NCBI GenBank assembly: GCA_036526135.1
Contig: DATCZA010000057.1
Span: 1 to 64,000 of the forward strand
Length of the DNA: 64,000 nt
Direction of reading: 5' to 3'
From: UBA2965 sp036526135
Lineage (GTDB): Bacteria; Pseudomonadota; Gammaproteobacteria; Pseudomonadales; Azotimanducaceae
A program made the translations under genes and the position numbers. Below, piece by piece: positions 27,308-35,851 of the stretch (position 1 is its first letter; every line of letters begins with the position of its first letter). Below the pieces are notes generated by a model that worked only from the letters and a program-made list of their open reading frames with translations, made no database searches and was not told where the DNA came from.

Positions 27308-27356
27308 AGCTTCGTACCGGGGCGGCTGGCTCAGCCGGCGGCGTCGGCGGCAGCGC

Positions 27357-28130
27357 TCACTCGCCTTCTTCGGCGACGTACAGATCCTGAAGGCGGCGCA
27401 TGCCGTTCAGCCAGCGGTCGTAATCGGACGTCTTGCGCTGGATGTAGGTGGCGACCTCCGGATGCGGCAGCACCAGGAAGCGCTCTTCGCGCAGCGCTTC
27501 GATCACGCATTCGGCGGCCTCCTCGGGTTCGATCATGCCGTCCACGCCAGCCACGCCCGGGCCATCGGCCGTCATCGGGGTGCGCACGGCCTGGGGGCAG
27601 AGCACGGAGACTTTTATGCCGTCGCGAGCGTGAGTGATCGCGATCCACTCGGCCAGCGCAACCGCGGCGTGCTTGGTCACCGCGTAGGTGACCGAGCCGA
27701 TCTGTGTCAGCAGGCCCGCGGCCGAGGCGGTATTGAGCAGATAACCGCCTCCGCGCGCCTTCATGCGCGGCACCATGTGGCGGGCGGCGTAGACGTGGGA
27801 CATGGTGTTGACCTTCCAGATGGTGTCCCACACCTCGTCGGGCTCGTCGAGACCTTTGCCGATCCCGATTCCCGCGTTGGAACAGAACAGATCGATCGGC
27901 CCGAACTCGGATTCAGCGTGCTCGATCAGCGCGACGAGGTCTGCTTCCCTGCCGACGTCTACCTGCATGGACGAACCATCTATTTCGTCGGCCACGCGGC
28001 GGGCGCCGTCGCCGTCGAGGTCGGCGACGATCACCTTGCCTGCGCCCTCGGCATGAAAGCGCTGCGCCATGGCACGCCCGATACCGCTGGCGCCGCCGGT
28101 GACGACGACGATCTTGCCCGAGACGTCCAT
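27357..28130 (-). CDS. Short-chain dehydrogenase/reductase
   Basis: 257 residues of a classical SDR. NAD(P) motif TGGASGIGR at 11-19, NAG at 85-87, and the catalytic Ser136, Tyr149 and Lys153 (SAAGLLTQIGSVTYAVTKHA) are present. An acidic residue after strand two (VADLDGDGAR) suggests NAD(H) over NADP(H). The substrate is unknown. It converges on the coxM-like gene and is divergent from an exported hydrolase across a region with a short palindrome. Confidence 0.85.
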   Translation of the reverse strand: MDVSGKIVVVTGGASGIGRAMAQRFHAEGAGKVIVADLDGDGARRVADEIDGSSMQVDVGREADLVALIEHAESEFGPIDLFCSNAGIGIGKGLDEPDEVWDTIWKVNTMSHVYAARHMVPRMKARGGGYLLNTASAAGLLTQIGSVTYAVTKHAAVALAEWIAITHARDGIKVSVLCPQAVRTPMTADGPGVAGVDGMIEPEEAAECVIEALREERFLVLPHPEVATYIQRKTSDYDRWLNGMRRLQDLYVAEEGE

Positions 28131-28176
28131 CTCGTTTCCCCCGTGAACCGCGTTGTTTTGATGCTCTGAACATTAG

Positions 28177-28190
28177 ACGTTCCAGAACGT
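28177..28190. promoter_or_regulatory. Perfect 14-base dyad in the divergent SDR/hydrolase region
   Basis: ACGTTC-CA-GAACGT at 28177-28190, with perfect 6-base arms, in the 139 bases between the SDR start (28130) and the hydrolase start (28270). The surroundings are AT-richer than the genes. This is a candidate operator for an unidentified regulator. Confidence 0.4.
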
Positions 28191-28269
28191 TGAATCTATA
28201 GTCGCGAAGGATTGCGCGGTCCGGGGGGCGTGCAACGTCGCCGAATGACCCGGAGTTTGGACGCAGACC

Positions 28270-29253
28270 ATGAGTAGCAAGTTGACGATGCGGCCCCCAG
28301 CCCTGACGTGGCTTATCCTGGGGTCGCTGCTGGCGGTTCTTTCGCTGCCGGCGATCTCGAGCGAGCCGGCGCGACCGCTCTCGGCCCACCACGTGATCGT
28401 CGACGGCGTGCCGCTTGCGGTATGGCGGAAAGCGCCGGCCAGCGCCAAGCGCGTCGTGCTGCTCGTTCACGGGCGCACGTGGAGCGCGCGGCCCAACTTC
28501 GATCTGAACGTGCCCGGCGAGGATCTTTCTCTCATGGACGGTCTGGTCGAGGAGGGTATTGCCACGTACGCGCTGGACATGCGCGGCTACGGGGACACGC
28601 CCCGGGATGCCTCCGGATGGCTCACCCCGTCCCGGGCCGCTGCGGACGTCATCGCGGTGCTGGAATGGATTGCCCAGCGCAACCCCGGCCTCCCCGGGCC
28701 GTACCTGTTCGGATACTCCCGAGGGGCCATGGTGGCCCAACTCGCCGCTCAGCAGCAGCCCGGGCGGATCTCGGGGCTCATTGTTTTCGGCTACCCCTTG
28801 CGGCAGGACTCGGCGGTGAACCCACCAGGACTGACCACCGAACCGGCGCGGATCGCCAATTCCGCAGCGGATGCCAGGTCGGATTTCATTGCCCCCGGGG
28901 CTGCCCGCCGGGAAACGATCGATGCGTTCGTGGAGAGCGCGCTCAAGCACGATCCGGTGCGCGTCGACTGGCGCGCCTATCCGGAGTGGCTGGCTCTGGA
29001 CGCCGCCCGCGTCACCGTGCCAACGCTGCTCGTGGACGCTGAGCACGACCCGCTCACGGACCCCAAGGTTCTCTCGCGCTTTTTTGCGGGGCTGGCCACG
29101 GCGGACAAGGCCTGGGTGAGCATACCCGGGGCGGATCATGCGGCGTTTCTAGAAGAGCCCCGGGACTACTTCCGTCGGGCGGTGGCCGCGTTCATGCTGG
29201 GAGAACGGGCAGCGGTAGAGGTGATCTCCGCGGATCTGCTCGACTTCGACTGA
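28270..29253 (+). CDS. Exported alpha/beta hydrolase
   Basis: 327 residues. A hydrophobic leader (about 12-30, TWLILGSLLAVLSLPAIS) indicates export. The hydrolase domain shows VVLLVHGRT (oxyanion region, 62-70), the nucleophile elbow GYSRG with Ser150, an Asp in LLVDAEHDP and the final His in PGADHAAF. It resembles serine aminopeptidase/lysophospholipase (S33-like) enzymes. The ester or amide substrate is not known. Monocistronic as far as visible. Confidence 0.82.
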   Translation: MSSKLTMRPPALTWLILGSLLAVLSLPAISSEPARPLSAHHVIVDGVPLAVWRKAPASAKRVVLLVHGRTWSARPNFDLNVPGEDLSLMDGLVEEGIATYALDMRGYGDTPRDASGWLTPSRAAADVIAVLEWIAQRNPGLPGPYLFGYSRGAMVAQLAAQQQPGRISGLIVFGYPLRQDSAVNPPGLTTEPARIANSAADARSDFIAPGAARRETIDAFVESALKHDPVRVDWRAYPEWLALDAARVTVPTLLVDAEHDPLTDPKVLSRFFAGLATADKAWVSIPGADHAAFLEEPRDYFRRAVAAFMLGERAAVEVISADLLDFD

Positions 29254-29374
29254 CCCTTCTTTGGTGCCTACCGCATCTGCCCAGGGTGGGTAGGGGCCGC
29301 CTGTCCGGGAATGGCGCATTGAGTCTCGCAGCTGACCGCGGTTAGCATACCCGGCCACCCTGATCCGCAAGCCC

Positions 29375-31156
29375 ATGTCGACAGACGTCATAGTCTACGA
29401 TGCCGTCGCGCAACAATGGTTGCGCTTTTGCGATCCCGTTGAGCTGCTGATCGCGGACCGCGAGGATCAGGTCCTTGACGTCGTCGCCGAGATCGAGAGC
29501 CGCACGGTGGGCGACGGCCTCTTCGCGGCGGGATTTCTGACCTATGAAGCCGCTCCGGGAATTGCGCGCGAGCTGGTGACGCACAGGCCGCACCGGCTCC
29601 TTCCGCTCGCATGGTTCGGTCTGTTCCGGCGGGTTCTGCCGAGCGCCGACCTTCCTCTTGCCCCGGGCGACTGCCTTGGCGGATGGTCGGCGTCCGTCAC
29701 TCGCAAGGACTACGATTCGGCCATCGCCCGGATTCGAGACTACATCGCGGCTGGTGACACCTATCAGGTGAACTACTCGTTTCGCCTGCGCGCTCGTCTG
29801 AACGATTCCCCCGCCGCCTTGTTCGCGAACATGGTGAGCTCTCAGGGCCCTGGCCTGGCTGCTTTCATTGACACGCCCGGGTTCGCCGTTGCCAGCGCAT
29901 CCCACGAGCTGTTCTTCGCCCGCGACGGGGACGAGCTCGTTTCCCGGCCAATGAAGGGCACCGCGCCGCGCGGTCTGCGGGACCAAACGGATCGGGATCA
30001 GGCCGGCTGGCTGGCCGCATCGGCAAAGAATCGTGCCGAAAACCTGATGATCACCGATATGGTCCGCAACGACCTTGGCCGCATTGCCAGGATCGGATCG
30101 GTGGTTGCCGACGACCTCTTTGCCCTGGAGCGGTACCCCACCGTCTGGCAGATGACCAGCACGGTAAGAGCACGATCGACCGCCAGCCTGCCGGACGTCA
30201 TGGGCGCCCTGTTCCCGGCGGCCTCCATCACCGGAGCGCCCAAACGCAGAACCATGGAGATCATTCGCGAGCTCGAGCATGAGCCGCGCGGGATCTACAC
30301 GGGCACCATTGGCTTCGTGCGTCCTGAGGGGCGCTGCCAGTTCAACGTGGCTATTCGCACCGCCGCCATCGACAAGACGACGTCCGAGGCGGAGTACGGT
30401 GTGGGTGGCGGCATCGTCTGGGACTCCCGAGCCGAAGACGAGTATCGGGAGTGCTTCGCGAAAGCGCGCATCGTCACCGGTGGGCGCCGGGAATTCGAGC
30501 TGCTCGAAACCCTGGCCTGGCACCCCCGTGACGGGTTTCGCCGTCTCGAGGAGCATCTCGAGAGGCTGCACAGCGCGGCTGACTATTTCTGCTGGTCGCT
30601 GAGCACCGGAAAGGCGCAAGCCTTGCTCGAAGCGGCCGCGTCGGCGTATCGCGAGCCCATGCGCGTCCGCCTGCTCGCCGACCGTTCGGGTCACGTAAGG
30701 CTAGAGGCTTCGCCGCTGAAACCTTTGCCCGAACCCTACCGTGTGGCCCTATCCGAACCGATGGAGGATTTGCAGAGCGAGTTCGTGTACCACAAGACGA
30801 CGCAACGTTCGGTGTATGACAAGGCGCTCGACGCGGCCCGCAGCGTCCGGCCGGACCTCGACGATGTGCTGCTGGTCAACGGCGACGGGCAGGTGACGGA
30901 GTCGACCATTGCCAACGTGGCCGTGGAGGTCGACGGCCGCCTGCTGACGCCCGAGCTCGGCTGCGGCCTGCTTCCCGGGATCGAACGTCAGGTGCTCGTC
31001 GCCGACAAAATCCTCGAAGAAGCGCGCGTTCCGGTTAGCCTGCTCGTCGAGGCGGAGCGCATCTGGCTGCTCAACTCCGTCCGGGGGATGTGGCCGGCGA
31101 CGCTGGTCGCGACCGAGCAGGGTGGCAGCGATCTGCGCTCGGAATTCCCGGGGTGA
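29375..31156 (+). CDS. pabB: PabB-PabC fusion: aminodeoxychorismate synthase component I plus lyase
   Basis: 593 residues. Residues about 100-370 are the chorismate-binding PabB domain: DTYQVNYSFRLRARL, RPMKGTAPRG, PAASITGAPKRRTMEII and YTGTIGFVRPEGRCQFNVAIRT. From about 380 follows a class IV aminotransferase domain (PabC) with FRRLEEHLERLHSAADYF and the PLP-lysine region YHKTTQRSVYD. Together they turn chorismate into p-aminobenzoate for folate, with PabA supplied elsewhere. Such fusions are known. With folK at 34495 it is one of the folate genes in the window. A tRNA gene follows on the other strand after three bases. Confidence 0.92.
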   Translation: MSTDVIVYDAVAQQWLRFCDPVELLIADREDQVLDVVAEIESRTVGDGLFAAGFLTYEAAPGIARELVTHRPHRLLPLAWFGLFRRVLPSADLPLAPGDCLGGWSASVTRKDYDSAIARIRDYIAAGDTYQVNYSFRLRARLNDSPAALFANMVSSQGPGLAAFIDTPGFAVASASHELFFARDGDELVSRPMKGTAPRGLRDQTDRDQAGWLAASAKNRAENLMITDMVRNDLGRIARIGSVVADDLFALERYPTVWQMTSTVRARSTASLPDVMGALFPAASITGAPKRRTMEIIRELEHEPRGIYTGTIGFVRPEGRCQFNVAIRTAAIDKTTSEAEYGVGGGIVWDSRAEDEYRECFAKARIVTGGRREFELLETLAWHPRDGFRRLEEHLERLHSAADYFCWSLSTGKAQALLEAAASAYREPMRVRLLADRSGHVRLEASPLKPLPEPYRVALSEPMEDLQSEFVYHKTTQRSVYDKALDAARSVRPDLDDVLLVNGDGQVTESTIANVAVEVDGRLLTPELGCGLLPGIERQVLVADKILEEARVPVSLLVEAERIWLLNSVRGMWPATLVATEQGGSDLRSEFPG

Positions 31157-31159
31157 AGA

Positions 31160-31235
31160 TGGAGCGGGACACGGGACTCGAACCCGTCGCCTACAGCTTG
31201 GGAAGCTGTCGCTCTACCAGATGAGCTAGTCCCGC
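31160..31235 (-). tRNA. tRNA-Gly (anticodon CCC)
   Basis: 76 bases read on the minus strand. Acceptor arms GCGGGAC / GTCCCGC pair, followed by T and an encoded CCA. The D arm is GCTCATCTGGTAGAGC, the anticodon stem ACAGC / GCTGT encloses TTCCCAA, giving CCC at 34-36, and the T arm contains GGTTCGAGTCC. All positions fit a functional glycine tRNA reading GGG. Confidence 0.96.
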
Positions 31236-31310
31236 CGAGAGGTTGTCGATTCTGGCACGAGCGCTCGCCGGTGACCATCCCGAGGTGATGGTCCCGCAAG
31301 CGGCACGGCT

Positions 31311-31739
31311 TCAGTCGTCGTCGGCCCGCCGTACCCAGCGGCTGCTGGAAGCCACGTCTTCGATGGGCTCGGCGGCTTTTTTCCAGCCGCCGAAGCCGGG
31401 CTCGAGATGGGCCACGTCGGTAAAGCCCATGTCCTGCAGGGCTCTGACGGCCAGCACGGAGCGGCCGCCGCCGGCGCAGAACACCACGGTGCGCCGGTCT
31501 TCCTGGAAATAGTCCCGAAAGTAAGGGCTAGCCGGGTCGGCCCAGAACTCCAGCATGCCCCTGGGGACGTGAACGGAACCGGGTATGGTGCCAAGGTCCA
31601 CGCGCTCCTGGATCTCGCGAATGTCGAGCAGCAGCAGGTCGGGGTCGTCTGCCAGAGCCTGCTTGAGCTCCTCGACGCTCAAGTTCTCTATGTTCGCCTT
31701 CTCGCGCTGGATGGCTTCGAAGACATTTTTGATCGGCAC
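31311..31739 (-). CDS. Single-domain rhodanese
   Basis: 142 residues from GTG 31739, supported by GGGGGAG seven bases upstream. LLLLDIREIQERVDLGTIPGSVHVPRGML and the active loop VVFCAGGGRS with Cys88 mark a rhodanese; GFTDVAHLEPGFGGWK is the usual C-terminal turn. Such proteins carry sulfane sulfur in the cytoplasm. The start is divergent from the degQ-like gene and the 3' end lies 75 bases from the tRNA. Confidence 0.86.
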   Translation of the reverse strand: MPIKNVFEAIQREKANIENLSVEELKQALADDPDLLLLDIREIQERVDLGTIPGSVHVPRGMLEFWADPASPYFRDYFQEDRRTVVFCAGGGRSVLAVRALQDMGFTDVAHLEPGFGGWKKAAEPIEDVASSSRWVRRADDD

Positions 31740-31869
31740 GTCCGTGCTCCCCCGAATGCGAGCAGTGAGTGTACACTGAGTCCCTGCCGGCCGCCCCGTC
31801 CTGGTGGAACTGCCGGCAACCGGGCGCTGTCCAACATCGGTGCTACCAACCAAGGTGAGGAACGGTCAA

Positions 31870-33231
31870 TTGAGGCACACTCTGAAGTGCGCGGTTTTCG
31901 GGTGGCTGCTGCTGGGCAGCTTGACGGCCGCTGCGGCTTTGCCGCTGGGGCTGCCGGGCGGCGAGCAGCTTCCCAGCCTTGCGCCCATGCTCGACCAGGC
32001 CACGCCCGCCGTGGTCAACATTGCCACCTACACCACGGTACAGGTCCGCAACCCGCTGTTGGAGGATCCGTTCTTCCGCCGGTTCTTCAACGTCCCTGAC
32101 CAGCGCCGTTACCGGCGAACCCAGAGTGCGGGCTCTGGCGTGGTGATCGATGCCGGCAAGGGCTTCATCGTGACCAACAATCACGTGGTCGAACGGGCCG
32201 ATGAGATCTCGGTGACGCTGGCCGACGGCCGTTCGATGACGGCCGAGCTCGTCGGCAGCGATCCCCAGGTCGATCTGGCGGTGCTAAAGGTGGAGGCGGA
32301 CGACCTGCAGCAGATCGGCTTCGCGGACTCCGGCGAACTGCGGGTGGGCGACTTCGTCGTGGCCATCGGCAATCCCTTCGGGCTGCGGCAGACGGTGACG
32401 AGCGGGATCATCAGCGCGCTGGGTCGCAGCGGCCTGGGCATCGAGGGGTACGAGGACTTCATCCAGACCGATGCGTCCATCAACCCGGGCAATTCCGGCG
32501 GCGCCCTCGTGGACCTGGCCGGGCGTCTGGTGGGGATAAACACCGCCATCCTGGCGCCGAGCGGCGGAAACGTCGGCATCGGCTTCGCCATTCCCTCGAA
32601 CATGGTCCGGGCGATCATGGATCAGCTGATCGAGCACGGCGAGGTGCGCCGCGGCTACCTCGGTCTAGCCGTTCAGGGGCTGAACGTGGATCTCGCGGAA
32701 GCGTTCGGCGTCGACCGCCGCGAAGGTGTGGTCGTGGTTGAGGTCGAGCCGGACAGCGCCGCGGAGTCCGGCGGGCTTCAGGCCGGTGACATCATCACTC
32801 GCGTGGGCGATCGGGAGATCGGCAAGATCGCCGATTTCCACAGCCAGGCGGCGGTGACGTTCGTCGGGGACCAGGTCCGGATCGAGGTGCTTCGCGACGG
32901 CCAGCCGCAGCAGGTCACCCTCAAGATCGGCGAGGACGAGCTGGAGAAGGTGCGCGGCCGCCGCATCGATCGCCGGTTGGCGGGAACGCAGTTGCAGAAC
33001 TTCCGCAACCAGGACGAACCGGGCATGGGTGCCGGCGTGCTGGTGCTCGACATCGACCCGGACAGCGACGCTTACCGGTTCGGGCTGCGACCTGGAGACA
33101 TTCTCGTGGCCGCCAACCGTCGGGCCATCGTCAACCTCGCAGAGCTGAGGGAAGTCGCCAGGCTCGACGACGGTCAGCTGCTGCTCCGGGTGTACCGCTC
33201 AGGCCAGTTCGGGTACGTCGCCATTCGCTGA
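31870..33231 (+). CDS. degQ: Periplasmic Do-family serine protease (DegQ/HtrA)
   Basis: 453 residues from TTG 31870, chosen because GAGGAA precedes it at eight bases and the leader RHTLKCAVFGWLLLGSLTAAAA then begins at once. The triad is H105 (VTNNHVVE), D135 (DPQVDLAVLK) and S209 (NPGNSGGAL). Two PDZ domains follow (about 250-340 and 365-450, with GLQAGDIITRVGD and GLRPGDILVAANR). Length and domain order match DegQ. It degrades or refolds misfolded envelope proteins. No sigma-E type promoter could be assigned. Confidence 0.92.
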   Translation: MRHTLKCAVFGWLLLGSLTAAAALPLGLPGGEQLPSLAPMLDQATPAVVNIATYTTVQVRNPLLEDPFFRRFFNVPDQRRYRRTQSAGSGVVIDAGKGFIVTNNHVVERADEISVTLADGRSMTAELVGSDPQVDLAVLKVEADDLQQIGFADSGELRVGDFVVAIGNPFGLRQTVTSGIISALGRSGLGIEGYEDFIQTDASINPGNSGGALVDLAGRLVGINTAILAPSGGNVGIGFAIPSNMVRAIMDQLIEHGEVRRGYLGLAVQGLNVDLAEAFGVDRREGVVVVEVEPDSAAESGGLQAGDIITRVGDREIGKIADFHSQAAVTFVGDQVRIEVLRDGQPQQVTLKIGEDELEKVRGRRIDRRLAGTQLQNFRNQDEPGMGAGVLVLDIDPDSDAYRFGLRPGDILVAANRRAIVNLAELREVARLDDGQLLLRVYRSGQFGYVAIR

Positions 33232-33251
33232 CCGGCGGCCCGGCCGGGCGT

Positions 33252-34334
33252 TTAGTCGAACATGATGACGCTGCGCGCCAGCTCTCCGGTCTCCAGAGCG
33301 GCCAGGCCGTCGTTGACGTCTTCCAGGCGGATCCGGCGGGAGATCATATCGTCCAGATGCAGGCGGCCCTGCAGGTAGAACTCCACGAATCGCGGCATGT
33401 CCACGCGGAATCGGTTGGACCCCATGTTCGACCCCTGCATCTTGCGCTCCATGAGGAACTCGGGTCCATGCAGCTCGATGTTCGTGCCCACGGGAATCAT
33501 GCCGATGACGGTCGCGGTGCCGCCGCGCTGCAGGATCTTGAAAGACTGCTCGGCCGTCTGCTTGAGACCAATGGCCTCGAAGGAGTAGTGCACGCCGCCA
33601 CCGGTCATCTCTCTCACCGCCTCGATGACGTCGCTCTCCCTGGCATTCACGACGTCGGTGGCGCCGAATTTGCGCGCCAGATCGAGCTTGCTTTCCACGG
33701 TGTCGATGGCAATGATCCGGGCGGCGCCGGCGATGGCGGCCCCGTTGATGGCGGAGAGCCCGATGCCGCCACAGCCGATCACGGCGACCGTGCTGCCCGG
33801 CTCCACCTTGGCGGTGTGAATGACGGCCCCGACGCCCGTCGTCACGCCACAGCCGATGAGGGCGGCCCGATCCAGAGGCATGTCCTCCCGGATTTTCGCA
33901 ATGGCGTGCTCGTGGACGAGCATGTACTCGGCGAACGAGGACAGGTTCAGGAACTGCCAGATGTTCTCGTCGCCCTTGTTGAGGCGCTGCGGCTGGTCCA
34001 TGGGCCGCTGCAGCTCGGGCTCCTGGCACAGCGACATGTGGCCGGTCAGGCAGTACTCGCAGTGACCGCAGAACGCCGAAAGACACGTTATCACATGATC
34101 CCCGGGCTTGACGTAGTTGACGTCGCTGCCCACGGCCTCGACGATGCCGGCGGACTCATGGCCGAGCACGGCCGGCAGGGGATATGGATACGAGCCGTTC
34201 TGGAAGTGCAGATCCGAATGGCACACGCCGGCCGCCACCGTGCGCACCAGCACCTCGCGTGGGCCCGGGTCGCCGTGCTGGATATCTTCGATTTCCAGTG
34301 GCTTGTTGATCTCGCGCAAAACGGCGGCTTTCAT
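33252..34334 (-). CDS. Zinc-dependent alcohol dehydrogenase
   Basis: 360 residues. Catalytic zinc ligands C38 (AGVCHSDLH) and H59-E60 (LGHESAG), structural zinc cysteines C89, C92, C95 and C103, and the NAD motif VAVIGCGGIGLSAINGA are all present; the Asp after the second strand (IIAIDTVESK) favours NAD+. It resembles the class used for alcohols or formaldehyde adducts in hydrocarbon degraders. Start ATG 34334 removes a poorly conserved 21-residue extension. It converges on degQ with a 20-base gap. Confidence 0.88.
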   Translation of the reverse strand: MKAAVLREINKPLEIEDIQHGDPGPREVLVRTVAAGVCHSDLHFQNGSYPYPLPAVLGHESAGIVEAVGSDVNYVKPGDHVITCLSAFCGHCEYCLTGHMSLCQEPELQRPMDQPQRLNKGDENIWQFLNLSSFAEYMLVHEHAIAKIREDMPLDRAALIGCGVTTGVGAVIHTAKVEPGSTVAVIGCGGIGLSAINGAAIAGAARIIAIDTVESKLDLARKFGATDVVNARESDVIEAVREMTGGGVHYSFEAIGLKQTAEQSFKILQRGGTATVIGMIPVGTNIELHGPEFLMERKMQGSNMGSNRFRVDMPRFVEFYLQGRLHLDDMISRRIRLEDVNDGLAALETGELARSVIMFD

Positions 34335-34494
34335 GGGCCTCTCCCTGTACGTGTCCGACGTTTGAGTGTGCCAAACGCATGGTCCGATTACTACCATCTG
34401 CCGCCGGTCCCGGCGCCCGATCTCCCTTACTACCGGGGGATAGCAGAGGTTAGTATTGGCCCTGGGGGATGCCTGCTAGGACACCGGAAAAACG

Positions 34495-34998
34495 ATGGTA
34501 TTGGTTGGTCTTGGATCCAATCGGGGCGACAGCGTCGGTATCGTCCGCGCCGCCATGGGCAGGCTTCGTGGGTTTGCCGACGGCGACACGCGCTGCTCCG
34601 ATCTGTGGCGCACGTCGCCGGTGGATTGCCCACCGGGGTCGGAAGACTTCATCAACGCGGCGGTCTCCTTTCGTGCCGCCCCCGGGTTGACGCCGGAGAG
34701 CCTGCTTGCTGATCTCAAAGCGCTCGAGGCCGAATATGGCCGGACCGGGCAGCGCTTGCGTAACGCCCCCCGGGAGCTGGATCTCGACCTGCTGCTGTTC
34801 GACGCCGAGACGCGGGACACGGCCGACTTCGTCCTGCCGCACCCGCGCGCCGCCGATCGCCTCTTCGTGCTCGCGCCGGCGGCGCAGGTGGCACCGGACG
34901 TGGTCTGGCCGGAAATCGGGTTGACGATCCGGGAGCTGCTCGACGAGCTCGACAGCGACGAGCGCGTGGTGCGTCTGGAAGCGCATGGTTGCCTTTAG
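34495..34998 (+). CDS. folK: 6-hydroxymethyl-7,8-dihydropterin pyrophosphokinase (HPPK)
   Basis: 167 residues. VLVGLGSNRGD at the start, DLWRTSPVDC, EDFINAA, and the metal-binding RELDLDLLLFD with D96 and D98 are the standard HPPK signatures. It transfers pyrophosphate from ATP to 6-hydroxymethyl-dihydropterin in folate synthesis. FolB and FolP are not adjacent, whereas a pterin-type PTPS protein lies at 40717-41229. Its last 14 bases overlap the following gene. Confidence 0.93.
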   Translation: MVLVGLGSNRGDSVGIVRAAMGRLRGFADGDTRCSDLWRTSPVDCPPGSEDFINAAVSFRAAPGLTPESLLADLKALEAEYGRTGQRLRNAPRELDLDLLLFDAETRDTADFVLPHPRAADRLFVLAPAAQVAPDVVWPEIGLTIRELLDELDSDERVVRLEAHGCL

Positions 34999-35851
34999 GC
35001 GTTGCCTGGTAATCGCGCTCTGGTGCCTGTCGGCCCATGCGCTCGGGTACGATGGCCGGATTCATCAGGACCTGACCTTTCTGGCGGCAAAGCACTTCAA
35101 CCGCTGCACCGCGGGCACCGAGGTCCCGCCGCTGACGCCGCTGCAGATCCGCTACCTCGCCAAGACGAACGTGGGCCTCGCGGATCGGAACGCGTTCGCC
35201 CGCATGTTCAACTGGCGCTACTACGACCGGGCCGCCGAGGCGGAGCACTCGGTGATGTGGGCGATCGACACGCGCTTTCACGAGCATTTCAACGAGATTC
35301 TTGCGCGCATCGACAAGGCCGACAGCATGGGGAAGCTGTACAGCGAGGTCGGCCGGATCATCAACTACCTGCAGCTGGTGTCGTCCCCGCCTCACACCGT
35401 GCCGGTATTCACCTCGCGGTTCTGGCGGTTCAGCTTCAGCGACCGCTTCGATGGATTCCCGGTGGACGTGGAAGCCGTGGGGCAGGCCATCGGCGAGGAC
35501 TGTTCCTTCCTCGCCGCCGAGGAGGAATACGCGGGGGTTCTCCGCTCCATCGCCGCGGATACCATCGCGGCGGTACGCGCGCCCATCGAAGGCATGCCGG
35601 CCACCTGGGAGGCCTTCTGGGAAATCGCCGACGATCCGGAGAAGTTTGGTGACTACGGTCCGGCCGGCAACAGCTTTGGCCGCAAGACCGAGTTCGGCTG
35701 CGCGCAGCAGCGCTGCGTGCTCCTGCGCGCCGACCCGCTCTACGCCGCGTTTGCCGCCCAACGGCACGCGGCGGCGGTGAAAGCTACCCTGGCAGCCATG
35801 CTCATCGTGCAGCGCAGCCAGATTGCAACGGAGGTTGCCGGTGCTCAGTGA
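34985..35851 (+). CDS. Secreted protein resembling zinc-dependent phospholipase C/S1 nuclease fold
   Basis: 288 residues with a signal peptide (RRCLVIALWCLSAHALG, cleavage near residue 21) and a helical body. The mature protein begins YDGRIHQDLTFLAA (H27) and later has EVGRIINYLQLVSSPPHTVPVF (121-142, H137), which recalls the LGxxxHYLxDxxxPxH zinc-site pattern of phospholipase C-like enzymes; Asn127 sits where a His would be expected. Two Cys pairs (41/173 and near the C-terminus) may form disulfides. No close family is recognised. It overlaps folK (14 bases) and the CoA-transferase gene (11 bases), so all three are coupled. Confidence 0.6.
   Translation: MVAFRRCLVIALWCLSAHALGYDGRIHQDLTFLAAKHFNRCTAGTEVPPLTPLQIRYLAKTNVGLADRNAFARMFNWRYYDRAAEAEHSVMWAIDTRFHEHFNEILARIDKADSMGKLYSEVGRIINYLQLVSSPPHTVPVFTSRFWRFSFSDRFDGFPVDVEAVGQAIGEDCSFLAAEEEYAGVLRSIAADTIAAVRAPIEGMPATWEAFWEIADDPEKFGDYGPAGNSFGRKTEFGCAQQRCVLLRADPLYAAFAAQRHAAAVKATLAAMLIVQRSQIATEVAGAQ

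Noticed and set aside
33357..34712. 451-codon plus-strand open frame running through the alcohol dehydrogenase into folK
   Set aside because: Overlaps two genes with clear motifs and has no recognisable domain.
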